Shown: one piece after another, positions 36,239 through 45,536 of the stretch
Layout of the letters: each line of letters begins with the position of its first letter
Numbering within the stretch: the first letter of the stretch is position 1
Source of the DNA: Brucella sp. BE17
GTDB taxonomy: Bacteria > Pseudomonadota > Alphaproteobacteria > Rhizobiales > Rhizobiaceae
Assembly (NCBI RefSeq): GCF_039545455.1
Contig: NZ_CP154468.1
Span: 1,474,195-1,538,194, forward strand
Reading direction: 5' to 3'
DNA length: 64,000 bases
The notes under the pieces: model-generated
Databases searched by the model: none
What the model was told of the DNA's origin: nothing
What the model saw: the letters and a program-made list of their open reading frames with translations, nothing else
Program-made: the position numbers and the translations under genes

Positions 36239-38284
36239 TCAAAGCGAGCTGCATATTCTTATTGCATCCAACATCGCGGAGTGAATGTTTCGACTGGCAA
36301 GAGCATCTCCTATCCGGTGAAGCTCAAATCCCGGTCTTTCGCGGATAGGCTGTGGTCTGGCCTCGACCATAGCCTGTAGATCGGTCACACCGTCGTTTGA
36401 AGAATTGGATCGAAGCGCTTCAAAAACGTCATTGGACGGAACACTCCCCTGCTCCACAACAACATGATCGACCACCACTGTTTCTTTTTCTCGGGTAATA
36501 TCGTTCACAAGCGTTGCGATCAGGCGGTTATCCTGGCGGTGGACTGAAGTTAAATGCGTTTCAGTTTTGGGATACAAGCCGAATTTCAAAAAGAGCTTTT
36601 TCCAGCGTACCCGTTCGGCATAAGTCAATTCTTCACAGATTTGGGCATCTATCGTGACGAATTGGACCTTAGCTCCAAAACCAACGGCCTTCTCGGCCGC
36701 TAACGGAGCTGGATGTCGTCCGGTACCATCAACGACGAGAACTTCACCCGATAGCTTGAATTGACCAGCTAGGATATCCCATGTCGAAACGCATAGATCA
36801 CCGCCATGCAGAAGATCAATTTGCGGCATGCCGCCAGTTGCGAGCAATACAACATCAGGATTAAGTGCGAGGATTTCATCTTCTTCAAGATAGGCATTCG
36901 TTTGAAGCGACACACCGAGACGATTGAGTTCAGCTACCCGCCACTCAACAATGCCGATGAGGTCACTGCGCCAAGATCCCTTCGCGCCGAGAAGTAGCTG
37001 ACCGCCGAAATCGGATGCCGCTTCAAATAACGAAACCTCATGACCCCGTTCCGCACATATTCTGGCAGCCTCAAGACCTGCAGGCCCTCCACCGACCACG
37101 ACGACCTTACGTTTGCCACTTTCGGTTTTCGTAAATACCTGCGGCAGAACTGTCTCTCTCCCGGTTGCTGGATTATGCAGGCACGCCGGACGATGCGGCG
37201 ACTGACAATGTGTAGCACCTACGCATGGCCGAATTTCGCTTTCTCGTCCCGAAGCTATTTTACTTGCAAGGTATGGATCAGCGATCTGCGCTCTGGTCAT
37301 GCCCGCCATATCCATTTTTCCTTCGCGGATAGCGTATCGGGCGGAAGCAGCATCGGAAATACGTGCGGCATGGAATACTGGAATATTTAGCTCCTGGCGG
37401 AAGCGTCCGATCGGCTCGACCCAGGGTGCAAGCGGCGATCCCATTCCGGGCATAGCGTCTTCCGCGAGGCCACGGGTCGTGTCCATCATGCCATAAATCG
37501 CATTGAAGAAATCGATCCCGCCACTATCGCTAAGTGCTTGCGCAACCTTTAGAGATTCTTCGAAATCCATGCCGCCATCGGGCCCTTCATCCACTGCCAT
37601 GCGGATACCCACGACGAAATCATCACCGACAGCCTTTCTAATCGCCTCATGCACCATTAGTGGAAAACGCATTCGGTTTTCGAGCGATCCGCCAAATCGA
37701 TCAGTTCTGCGGTTGGAAATCGGTGATAGGAATTGCCCAATCATGTGACCACCAGAATGCGTTTCGATGCCGTCTAATCCTCCCTCCTTGCATCGTAGCG
37801 CCGCAGCGGCAAACGCCTTCACAACACGATCAATATCATGGTCATCCATCTCTCTGGGTATGCTACGATGAAGCGTCTCGCGGAGGGGTGACGGTGCAAT
37901 CATCGCCAGCCTATCGCCACCATAACTTTCGCCGCGTCGACCCAGATGGGTTATCTGACACATGAGTGCCGCGCCGTGGCGGTGCATACGATCGGCAAAC
38001 TGCTGAAAATGTGGAATAATTTCGTCCGTCCCAACATTTAGTTGCCGAAAGACATTCGGAGAATCAATATCAATATTTGAGGACCCACCGAACATCGACA
38101 GGGCTATTCCCCCCTTGGCCTTCTCTTCATGATACCGTTGATAGGCTTCAAGCGGCAGCCCATTGACCTCCAGTCCACACGCGTGACTGGTGCTCATGAT
38201 GCGATTGCGAAGTTCAAGATGCTTGATTTGCAACGGCTGCAGCAGTGGGTCCTTTTTGACACCGTTGGAGGCTTGCTGGTACAT
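36239..38284 (-). CDS. OYE/TMADH-family flavin oxidoreductase (two-domain)
   Basis: A 681-residue protein. Residues ~1-380 are a TIM-barrel FMN domain (LELRNRIMSTSHACGLEVNG; THLGRRGESYGG; GIETHSGGHMIGQFLSPISN; RTDRFGGSLENRMRFPL). Residues ~390-681 are an FAD/NAD domain (KVVVVGGGPAGLEAARICAE). The linker Cys cluster is CVGATHC then PACLHNPATG: three Cys with unusual spacing instead of the four-Cys 4Fe-4S pattern of 2,4-dienoyl-CoA reductase and TMADH. I recall a CVGA-type cluster in proteins annotated N-methylproline demethylase, so N-demethylation of an N-methylated amino acid is a reasoned guess. Last gene of the leftward module-E operon. Confidence 0.82.
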   Translation of the reverse strand: MYQQASNGVKKDPLLQPLQIKHLELRNRIMSTSHACGLEVNGLPLEAYQRYHEEKAKGGIALSMFGGSSNIDIDSPNVFRQLNVGTDEIIPHFQQFADRMHRHGAALMCQITHLGRRGESYGGDRLAMIAPSPLRETLHRSIPREMDDHDIDRVVKAFAAAALRCKEGGLDGIETHSGGHMIGQFLSPISNRRTDRFGGSLENRMRFPLMVHEAIRKAVGDDFVVGIRMAVDEGPDGGMDFEESLKVAQALSDSGGIDFFNAIYGMMDTTRGLAEDAMPGMGSPLAPWVEPIGRFRQELNIPVFHAARISDAASARYAIREGKMDMAGMTRAQIADPYLASKIASGRESEIRPCVGATHCQSPHRPACLHNPATGRETVLPQVFTKTESGKRKVVVVGGGPAGLEAARICAERGHEVSLFEAASDFGGQLLLGAKGSWRSDLIGIVEWRVAELNRLGVSLQTNAYLEEDEILALNPDVVLLATGGMPQIDLLHGGDLCVSTWDILAGQFKLSGEVLVVDGTGRHPAPLAAEKAVGFGAKVQFVTIDAQICEELTYAERVRWKKLFLKFGLYPKTETHLTSVHRQDNRLIATLVNDITREKETVVVDHVVVEQGSVPSNDVFEALRSNSSNDGVTDLQAMVEARPQPIRERPGFELHRIGDALASRNIHSAMLDAIRICSSL

Positions 38285-38378
38285 CGCTCTTTCCTTTAGA
38301 ATATAGAAACCCGTTCACACCTGGCGCTCGGCCTGGCATGTTCCTGATGCTACTGATGATTTTCGTGTCGTTATTCGG

Positions 38379-39134
38379 CTAGAATATCTGACTTAAGAAC
38401 TGCTGGGTCCGAGGATCCTTGGCTGAGGTAAAGAACTCTTTGGGTGCAGCGTGTTCGACGATTACACCTCGGTCCGTGAAGTAGATGTGATCAGCCACCT
38501 CACGTGCAAAGCCCATTTCATGGGTAACCAGAATGCAGGTCATTCCGTCCGACGCGAGTTCCTTTATCGTCGCCAATACTTCCTTGACGGTCTCAGGATC
38601 GAGCGCTGCTGTGACTTCATCGAAAAGCATAACATCCGGACGCATGGCCAGACTTCGTGCGATTGCGACGCGCTGCTGCTGGCCACCTGACAACTGACCC
38701 GGGTACTGGTTTTCCTTGCCGGTAAGCTTAACTTTTGCGATCAGAGCGCGGGCTCTTTCCTCAACTTCCCGTTTTGGCTCACGCAGTACTTTGATGGGTG
38801 CCATCATGACGTTCTGCAAAACCGTCTTATGCGGAAACAGATTGTACTGCTGAAAGACTATTCCGACCTTTCGCCGCAATGCAAGCTTGTCGAGCTTGGG
38901 ATCATTCACCTCTAGCCCGTCGACGATTATCGAGCCCTTCTGCACCGGGCTTAGACCATTGATGCAACGAATGAGAGTCGACTTGCCCGAACCTGATGGG
39001 CCGATGATGCAGATCACCTCGCCCTTGCGAACATCAAGACTGATCCCTTTAATAACTTCCAGATCACCGTACGCCTTGTGCACATCCTTTAGAGAAACCA
39101 GAGGGCGCGCGTCGATATTGTCTTTAGGCAGCAT
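38379..39134 (-). CDS. Polar amino-acid ABC transporter ATP-binding subunit
   Basis: A 251-residue ATPase: Walker A GPSGSGKST, Q-loop FQQYNLFPHK, signature LSGGQQQRVAIARSL, Walker B VMLFDEVTAALD, switch LVTHEM. It overlaps the upstream permease gene by 11 bases. Followed after 94 bp by the OYE-type flavoenzyme gene. Confidence 0.95.
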   Translation of the reverse strand: MLPKDNIDARPLVSLKDVHKAYGDLEVIKGISLDVRKGEVICIIGPSGSGKSTLIRCINGLSPVQKGSIIVDGLEVNDPKLDKLALRRKVGIVFQQYNLFPHKTVLQNVMMAPIKVLREPKREVEERARALIAKVKLTGKENQYPGQLSGGQQQRVAIARSLAMRPDVMLFDEVTAALDPETVKEVLATIKELASDGMTCILVTHEMGFAREVADHIYFTDRGVIVEHAAPKEFFTSAKDPRTQQFLSQIF

Positions 39135-39960
39135 ATCTTTTCTCCAGTTTTCTTGTCAGAAGCGCGATTGGATAGATGTACGCAAAGAAAAGACAGAGAA
39201 GGAACAGATAGAACGGAAAGAGAAATTCCGGTCGTCCGCCCGACGCTTCCATTGCAGCCTGTGCATTGGCAACAGACTCTCTGACGCTGAAAATCGATGC
39301 CATCGGAGTGGAAAGCGTAAGTAGCGCATACCAGTTCATCCATGGTGGTATCGAACGCCGGAGGCTCTGTGGCAATATGACGTTCCAAAGTGTCTGAACA
39401 CGGGTAAAGCCAAGACTTTCGGCCGATTCCCACTGCCCCGACGGAATGGAACGAACCGATCCACGGACGATCTCGCTTATGTTGCCCATGACGGGCAGTG
39501 CAAAAGCGACCGTTGCTTTCATCCAGCCAGGGAACGGTATCACAACCCCACCCGGAAGACGAAAATTCTCTGGCATCATATACATGGCGATGAAGAGAAT
39601 AACGAGCCAAGGCGAGTTTCTCAGCAGATGCGTCACCAGACGCGCGATGCCTCTTACCGGCCAAAACAAACTGATCTGCATGAGACCAAGTGAAACTCCC
39701 AGAACCGTCGCCAACGCCATCGCTAAAAAACTCATATAGAGGTTCAACACAAAGCCACGCAGGATAAATGGAATCCACCCGAAAAGTGTCTCGACTGCAG
39801 TCGGCGTTCCGGCATTCATTGTTTGCGCATAAGCAACACACAATGACCCGAAGAACAGTGCAATGAGAACTAATCCGTGTCGTAACGACAGAGCGGTAGA
39901 GAATGCCGCTATGCCATAGCGCGAAGGAACGATTGTAAAAGCGCGCTTATTCATGTCCAT
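39124..39960 (-). CDS. Polar amino-acid ABC transporter permease (long form)
   Basis: About 278 residues, longer than the 220 typical because of an N-terminal extension with an extra hydrophobic segment (HGLVLIALFFGSLCVAYA). Core: FVLNLYMSFLAMALATVLGV, LRNSPWLVILFIAMYMMPEN, EAA loop SGQWESAESLGFTRVQTLW. Two candidate ATGs (39960 and 39954) overlap the end of the other permease gene; the second gives an ATGA overlap. Confidence 0.9.
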   Translation of the reverse strand: MDMNKRAFTIVPSRYGIAAFSTALSLRHGLVLIALFFGSLCVAYAQTMNAGTPTAVETLFGWIPFILRGFVLNLYMSFLAMALATVLGVSLGLMQISLFWPVRGIARLVTHLLRNSPWLVILFIAMYMMPENFRLPGGVVIPFPGWMKATVAFALPVMGNISEIVRGSVRSIPSGQWESAESLGFTRVQTLWNVILPQSLRRSIPPWMNWYALLTLSTPMASIFSVRESVANAQAAMEASGGRPEFLFPFYLFLLCLFFAYIYPIALLTRKLEKRYAA

Positions 39961-40699
39961 ACCCCGGTAGTGCCAAACGGCGTTCAAGGGCGTGGAGGCT
40001 CCAAGCGAGAATACTCACAACTGCGACATAGAACACGAACAGCACGAGGATCATCTCAGGCACGTTGATGTTATCCGACCAAACCTGATTGAGGATATAG
40101 GTCATCTCTGGAACGGCGATAACATAAGCAAGCGAGGTTGTTTTGGCCAAACTCACCAGGTTATTCGTCAAGGCTGGTAGGCTAATGCGAAACGCCAGTG
40201 GAAGTGTCACATACATATAGATTTGCCAGTTCGAAAAGCTGAGGCTTTCAGCGGCTTCTTTTGTCGTTTCAGGCACGGCTTCCAGACCGGCCCGGAATAT
40301 CTCGACATTGAACGCCCCGCCAAAAATACCAAGTGAGATTACAGCCCAACCAAAAGAAGAGATGATGGGCTCGTAATACCCCCCCATGTCCACGGCCGGC
40401 GTGAACGCGCCCAGGCCGAAGTAGAAGAACAAAAGTTGGATCATCGGAGGGGTATTTCGAAATGCCTGGATATATGCGTCGACCGCCACGCGAATTATCG
40501 CAATTTTTGACGTTTGCGCCCAAGCTCCCAACACGCCGATGACCAGCGACAGCAAGATAGAGAACGCCATCAGCCGCAGTGAAATCAACGCCCCTTCGAG
40601 AAAGCGGCTAAACTCGTACTCGTCGTAGAAGACGATAAAGTTCAAGCCCGCGGTCTCGTTCAGATTGAGGAAGAAACTTGATATATGTTCGATCATCAT
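39947..40699 (-). CDS. Polar amino-acid ABC transporter permease
   Basis: A 250-residue permease: FLEGALISLRLMAFSILLSL, IQAFRNTPPMIQLLFFYFGL, EAA loop TTKEAAESLSFSNWQIYMYV. Starts 35 bp after the binding-protein gene. Its pair partner is the long-form permease. Confidence 0.92.
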   Translation of the reverse strand: MMIEHISSFFLNLNETAGLNFIVFYDEYEFSRFLEGALISLRLMAFSILLSLVIGVLGAWAQTSKIAIIRVAVDAYIQAFRNTPPMIQLLFFYFGLGAFTPAVDMGGYYEPIISSFGWAVISLGIFGGAFNVEIFRAGLEAVPETTKEAAESLSFSNWQIYMYVTLPLAFRISLPALTNNLVSLAKTTSLAYVIAVPEMTYILNQVWSDNINVPEMILVLFVFYVAVVSILAWSLHALERRLALPGYGHE

Positions 40700-40734
40700 A
40701 ACTCCGAGCTACCACTGATCAGAAAGCACCGGCC

Positions 40735-41595
40735 TCACTCTTTCGGCTCAAGGTAGGCGGTGTCCCAATGGAGCTTCTTATTCTGCTCGGTGAACCAGTT
40801 AGACGGTGCTACGTTCCATTTCTTGGCGAGTTCAATCAGCGTACCATCAGCTTGCCAGCGGTAGGCCATACCGGCCATGAATGCGCCCCAGCCCTTATCG
40901 CGCTCTTCAAGTGGGACGGCAGCAGCCCACGGGTTATTATAAAGGACCGCAACTGGCATCTCGTAATCTTGCCACTCCGGTGTCTCGAGGTCAGCCATTA
41001 TGCTGACGTCATCATAGACCCAGGCAATGCAACGTCCAGCACGCAGAGCTTCTTTACCTTCAGAGTTTCCTGTAAATGCAATCAGCTTTGCTTTCAGTTG
41101 GCGCTCAACTTGTTGATTATAGTAGTTACCCTGCTTTCCGCATACCGGCTTTCCGGCAATGTCGTCCCAGCTTTTGATAACGCCCTTCTTAGCTAGCAAG
41201 GTCGGTCCCGAAGCCCAGTAAGCGGGTTCAATGATACCGATCACCTTACGACGTTCCGCAGTATCATACATACCGCCAACAATAAGATCGATCCGGTTCT
41301 GTTGGAGGAACTGCATGCGGTTCGCAGATGTAATAATGACAGGCTCTAGTTTGACACCCAGCGCATCTGAGACGCTCTTGGCGAGATCAACTTCAATGCC
41401 TTGAAGATTGCCATCTGCCGCGGGGAAAGACCAAGGCTTGAAGGCCCCTTGCAAACCAACACGGAGAGTACCCCGCTCCAAGATTTCCTTCAGTCGCTCG
41501 CCATCAGCACGGGCTTGGCTGGCAAAAAGCGAAATCGCCATTGCAAGCGTGGAAACTGCTACCAAAGCAAGATTTTTCTGTCTGCGCATATCCAT
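40735..41595 (-). CDS. Amino-acid ABC transporter periplasmic binding protein
   Basis: A 286-residue SBP family 3 protein; signal peptide about residues 1-30 (LVAVSTLAMAISLFASQARA, cleavage before DGERL). Mature part: GTLRVGLQGAFKPWSFPAAD, LQGIEVDLAKSVSDALGVKL, RIDLIVGGMYDTAERRKVIG. Two Cys (GKPVCGKQG and AGRCIAWVYD) in the second lobe could form a disulfide. Lies 28 bp after the GlpD-like gene. Confidence 0.92.
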   Translation of the reverse strand: MDMRRQKNLALVAVSTLAMAISLFASQARADGERLKEILERGTLRVGLQGAFKPWSFPAADGNLQGIEVDLAKSVSDALGVKLEPVIITSANRMQFLQQNRIDLIVGGMYDTAERRKVIGIIEPAYWASGPTLLAKKGVIKSWDDIAGKPVCGKQGNYYNQQVERQLKAKLIAFTGNSEGKEALRAGRCIAWVYDDVSIMADLETPEWQDYEMPVAVLYNNPWAAAVPLEERDKGWGAFMAGMAYRWQADGTLIELAKKWNVAPSNWFTEQNKKLHWDTAYLEPKE

Positions 41596-41623
41596 TTCAG
41601 TTCACTCCTCTTTTTTTGTTTCG

Positions 41624-43144
41624 TTAGGACCTTGCAAGCTCTCCCGAACGATAGATTTCCCGTTGGTGCTCAAGAAAGCTGTCTACTTCCTGCTCGATCT
41701 GCCCTGGCTCCCATCCAAGCAGATCGGCGATTTCATTGGCTGCATGAGTGGCGGTGGCTCGGTCTATATGCCGCCCCCAACCTATGCCGCTACGGGTATA
41801 GAATATACCTTTCAGATCCTGGGCGTGTTCCCGCGAGACATAATGCCGAAACGACGGGGCGCCTTTGCCAGCCCCCAACGTCGTATTCGTCTGTTGCATT
41901 TCGCTCCCTTGCCGATCACGTCGCATTGGGATGTTTGCATCTACCGTTGCCAGCAGCTCCCTACCTGCACTCATATGGCTCATGACTGGTCCGGCGGTCA
42001 TCGCGAAAATTCCTGAATGGCCTTTGTCCTTCAAATCATGGATTTGGCGAACTCTGTCGCCATCAGGGTTTTTGGCATTGAAGGTCAACGGTCGCACGCC
42101 AGCCCAAGTGAACTCGACATTCCGTTTTGTCAGTTTGAGCACAGGGAGAAGAAAATTGATTTCGCCGAGTAGGAACTCAATATCGGTATCATCGGTCCTA
42201 ACGTTACTGGCATCACCGTCGAAAGAGGTTTCGGTCGGGCCAATATGATACAGGTCATCCTTGAACGGCAGACAATAAATAGGCATTCCCAATCGGTTAA
42301 GCGCCGCAATCCCGTGGCCACGATAATAATCTGGAAGTCGAACGACTATATGCGCGCCTTTTGTCCCATGAATCAGACGATCATCTCGCTTCCTGAAAAC
42401 GGACTGTAGAACATCATCTATCCAAGTCCCGGCAAGATTGAGAATGACCGGTGCGAACGCACTGCTCATTCCACGATCTGAAGAGCTGAGATCGACCTGC
42501 CACAACCCTTCAGAGTTTTTCTCTCTGATGCTCGCACTGGTGAACAAACGGATATCGGCACCGAGCTTTTCAGCTTCGATGGCCGCATCGACGCAAAGCC
42601 TGTCGGGCCAGTCTATGATGTATTCGCGGTACGTCGCTATGGACTTTAGTTGGTTCCGATCTCGCAGGTCCTTTGCCAGAGGCACGGAATTATCAAAGTT
42701 GTGCTTGTGCCGTTGGTACTCCAGCGGCAGTCGACCCGATCCAAGACGGTTCAAGAGCGAAAGCCCAATATCCAGGTGCCATCCACGCAGATCATCCGCT
42801 TGGTATAAAGGAAAGCACATTTTGAAAGGCTTGCATCGCATTGGCTGGAGACGCACCAGCTCTTCCCGGGCGTTCATAGCGGCACGCGCCATCGCAATCG
42901 CGTTCTTCAACTTCAAAGGCGACGATGCGAACGTACGGACCGGATGCCTCGTCTCAAAATATCTAAGACCGCAGTGCAATATCCTGGATGATCTGCCCGA
43001 TGCGCCGTTTGCGAAATCACCTTTTTCAACAAGAAGGGTTTTATATCCAGCGGCGCAGAGTTCGCGGACAGCGCTGGTACCGTTGATACCACCGCCGATG
43101 ACGATCACATCGTAACTTTCGTTCCGCGCAGCCTCCATACTCAT
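41624..43144 (-). CDS. GlpD-like FAD-dependent dehydrogenase
   Basis: A 506-residue flavoprotein of the glycerol-3-phosphate-dehydrogenase/DAO type: DVIVIGGGINGTSAVRELCA near residue 11, FANGASGRSSRILHCGLRYF near 45, C-terminal FAD contact near WAGVRPLTFN and GIFAMTAGPVMSH. GlpD oxidises glycerol-3-phosphate and feeds quinones. As first gene of an amino-acid ABC operon, this paralogue more likely acts on a different hydroxy or amino substrate (inference). A 27-bp palindrome lies 68 bp upstream of its start. Confidence 0.85.
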   Translation of the reverse strand: MSMEAARNESYDVIVIGGGINGTSAVRELCAAGYKTLLVEKGDFANGASGRSSRILHCGLRYFETRHPVRTFASSPLKLKNAIAMARAAMNAREELVRLQPMRCKPFKMCFPLYQADDLRGWHLDIGLSLLNRLGSGRLPLEYQRHKHNFDNSVPLAKDLRDRNQLKSIATYREYIIDWPDRLCVDAAIEAEKLGADIRLFTSASIREKNSEGLWQVDLSSSDRGMSSAFAPVILNLAGTWIDDVLQSVFRKRDDRLIHGTKGAHIVVRLPDYYRGHGIAALNRLGMPIYCLPFKDDLYHIGPTETSFDGDASNVRTDDTDIEFLLGEINFLLPVLKLTKRNVEFTWAGVRPLTFNAKNPDGDRVRQIHDLKDKGHSGIFAMTAGPVMSHMSAGRELLATVDANIPMRRDRQGSEMQQTNTTLGAGKGAPSFRHYVSREHAQDLKGIFYTRSGIGWGRHIDRATATHAANEIADLLGWEPGQIEQEVDSFLEHQREIYRSGELARS

Positions 43145-43211
43145 TTCCCTTTCCTCGGCGTTGGGCGAGTACAGCAGCTAATTCGGAATGCTCAAAATAA
43201 AAAAAATGGCC

Positions 43212-43238
43212 TCCATTATGCATTAAATGCATAATGGA
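43212..43238. promoter_or_regulatory. 27-bp perfect palindrome, candidate operator of module E
   Basis: Arms TCCATTATGCATT (43212-43224) and AATGCATAATGGA (43226-43238) around a single A; all 13 bases pair. It contains T-N11-A (TGCATTAAATGCA), the LysR consensus shape. It lies 68 bp upstream of the GlpD-like gene and 42 bp beyond the end of the LysR gene at 43280, so it most likely controls the leftward operon. Confidence 0.6.
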
Positions 43239-43279
43239 TTAGGAGCAGGAAATTTAGGCAACTTACCTATTCTTATCAG

Positions 43280-44224
43280 TTAAAAATGCGGTAACTTCGC
43301 CAACGCCGCGTCGCGTTCGCTGAACAAAAGATCCAGAAGCGCCTCCGACACGCGACTTTGCGGACGGGAATAAGGGCGAAGAAGCGCCACGTTGAACGGT
43401 ATTTTAGGCAGGAACGGCACCAGTTTCACGCGATCATCAAGTTGATGAATGGCTGTATAAGGGTCTATAAGCGCGATCCCCAGACCAATTTTGGCAAATT
43501 CATATGCCGCAGCGGAAATCGTTGTTTCATAAGCTGGGTCCAGTTTTTCACCCGCCGCGCGGAATGCCTGCGCGACGACCGGACCAGCTGGGGTAAATGA
43601 GGCAAATGATACGAAGGGTACATTTCGAAGATCCGGCGGCTCAATTTTGTGGCGGCTCGCGAGAGGGTGGTCGCGCGGCACAGCAGCAATATAAGGGGCG
43701 TCGCTGAAAACTTCCGTTTGAAAGCCAGATCTGCGGAACGGGAGCTCAGCAAGACCAAAATCCAGTTGTTGTGACGCAGCCCATTCTTCGATCTTGGCAG
43801 AAAGTCGTATATTCAGCTGCACACGTGTTTGGGGCCAGCTTTCTTTAAACTTCTTTAGCGCCTGAGGCATGAAACTTATCCCAAGAGCGGGCATAGCAGC
43901 CGCAGTAACGCGACTGGTCTCACCTTCGGCAACAGTTGCCGCAAAGTTTCGCAAAGAATCGAGAGATGTATACGCTCGATCGATTTCATCCAGAAGAAGG
44001 TGGGCAACCGATGTCGGTGTGATCAACCCTTTTCTGCGCTCAAAAAGAGTAACGCCCAATTCGGTTTCAAGCTTATTCAAAAGCCGACTGACGGCGGGTT
44101 GGCTTCGCCCTATGAGTTCAGCAGCGGCACTCACCGTTCCTGTTAGCATTACTGCCCGGAAGGCTGAGAAGTAGATGAGGTTCATCCCTACTTCCCAGTT
44201 CTGTTTCCCTGGCTTTTTCATCAA
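43280..44224 (-). CDS. LysR-family regulator
   Basis: A 314-residue frame; the conserved helix-turn-helix begins at residue 14 (MNLIYFSAFRAVMLTGTVSA, AAELIGRSQPAVSRLLNKLE), so the real start may be the ATG ending at 44185. The effector domain carries AAMPALGISFMPQALKKF and YIAAVPRDHPLASRHK. Directly upstream of, and in the same direction as, the GlpD-like/ABC operon. Candidate binder of the 27-bp palindrome. Confidence 0.9.
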   Translation of the reverse strand: MMKKPGKQNWEVGMNLIYFSAFRAVMLTGTVSAAAELIGRSQPAVSRLLNKLETELGVTLFERRKGLITPTSVAHLLLDEIDRAYTSLDSLRNFAATVAEGETSRVTAAAMPALGISFMPQALKKFKESWPQTRVQLNIRLSAKIEEWAASQQLDFGLAELPFRRSGFQTEVFSDAPYIAAVPRDHPLASRHKIEPPDLRNVPFVSFASFTPAGPVVAQAFRAAGEKLDPAYETTISAAAYEFAKIGLGIALIDPYTAIHQLDDRVKLVPFLPKIPFNVALLRPYSRPQSRVSEALLDLLFSERDAALAKLPHF

Positions 44225-44346
44225 ATATCATCCCAGTGCGTCAGTTGTGGCACACACTCGCCTACAACAGTGCCGAGGGCAAATGAAAATAGCGGACAAT
44301 AGTGATGTTAGATTGCAATTCACCCAACAGTATGAAGTAACGGCGT

Positions 44347-45507
44347 TTATTGGATAACAGCCCAAAGATGGTCCTTCACGACAGTCTCATTCAGCTCGAC
44401 ACCAAACCCAATTCGTTCTGAGATCGGAAGGTGTCCATTCTGGACTTTTTCCTCAAAGGGTGCGGTCGCTACTTCAATATAGCCGGGGATGTCAGCCCAA
44501 TATGGGAAATGTTCTTGAATATAAAAGTTGGGCAAACACGCGCCCATATGGGTCGCGATGGTAGCTGCGACAGAACTTCCACAGACATGCGGCTGCACCT
44601 TCAAACCGTATGCGTCAGCCATCGCTGAAATTTTATGGACCTCGGCGAAACCACCAGCATTGCCTATATCCGGCTGCAATATGCTGATCACGCGCCTCTC
44701 CAGAAGGTCGCGAAAACCTTGTCTGAGATAGTGCCGCTCCCCCGTCGCAATCGGAATATCAATCGACGAACCGACTTGAGACAAAGCACCGAGGTCGCCC
44801 GGATCGGTGATTTCCTCAACAAACTCGATATCGTATTCTTTGATACGCTCACAAAACCGCATGGTGTCTGCGGTAGAAATGCCGCCACCGAAATCGAGCA
44901 TGAGTCTGATATCCGGCCCAATCGCTTGCCGCACGCCACGCACGAGTTCGATCCCAGCTGTGACCGCATCGAGATTGTCAGAATATCGTCCAGCTGGATG
45001 CCGCAATGTTCCATTTGGCTGAATCTGTGCCAGCGGATACATCTTCAGAGCATAATGGCCGTCATCAACTGCGTCAGCAGCCTTTTTGATCAGGTCCGAT
45101 GTGGATTTCGCTCCGAAGTACCACCCATTCGCATAGTAGTTTAATTCATCACGAATTTTACCGCCGAAGAGATCATATACCGGCACATTCAATGCTCTGG
45201 CACGAATATCCCACAAGGCCTGCTCGATGGCACTTAAGCCTGCGCAAGCAATTCCGCCGGGATTCTTTAACCAAAAAGCCTGGTCATATATATCCGAAAT
45301 GATCCGATTGATGGACAGCGGATCAGCTCCGAGCAAGAACCGTTCGCTCAGATCTTTAATCATACCAGCTGCGGCAGTACCCCCGCTTCCATAGGAAATA
45401 GCGGCCTCACCCAATCCTGATATACCTTCATCCGTCTGAATTTTCACGAGAACGGGCTTCAGACCCTGTCCGCGCACATAGTAAACGTTGACGGCCACAA
45501 TTTTCAT
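44347..45507 (-). CDS. Enolase-superfamily enzyme (mandelate racemase/sugar-acid dehydratase subgroup)
   Basis: A 386-residue protein. Capping domain residues ~1-115, then the barrel with YALKMYP (catalytic Lys area), metal ligands in LMLDFGGGIS, FVEEITDPGD and IATGERHY, and the late catalytic His in LKVQPHVCGSS. This layout belongs to the mandelate-racemase branch (DgoD/RspA-like), which abstracts a proton alpha to a carboxylate for dehydration or epimerisation. It follows an 84- to 121-residue unknown gene by 30 bp. It lies beside an amino-acid operon, so an amino-acid or betaine epimerase is as plausible as a sugar-acid dehydratase. Confidence 0.85.
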   Translation of the reverse strand: MKIVAVNVYYVRGQGLKPVLVKIQTDEGISGLGEAAISYGSGGTAAAGMIKDLSERFLLGADPLSINRIISDIYDQAFWLKNPGGIACAGLSAIEQALWDIRARALNVPVYDLFGGKIRDELNYYANGWYFGAKSTSDLIKKAADAVDDGHYALKMYPLAQIQPNGTLRHPAGRYSDNLDAVTAGIELVRGVRQAIGPDIRLMLDFGGGISTADTMRFCERIKEYDIEFVEEITDPGDLGALSQVGSSIDIPIATGERHYLRQGFRDLLERRVISILQPDIGNAGGFAEVHKISAMADAYGLKVQPHVCGSSVAATIATHMGACLPNFYIQEHFPYWADIPGYIEVATAPFEEKVQNGHLPISERIGFGVELNETVVKDHLWAVIQ

Positions 45508-45536
45508 TTTCCATACCCACTGTGCAGAAGAAACAA

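Noticed and set aside
34085..36254. Two long leftward frames (365 and 360 codons) opposite the HAD and FAD-oxidase genes
   Set aside because: Antisense shadows of clear genes; composition is low-complexity and no domain is visible.
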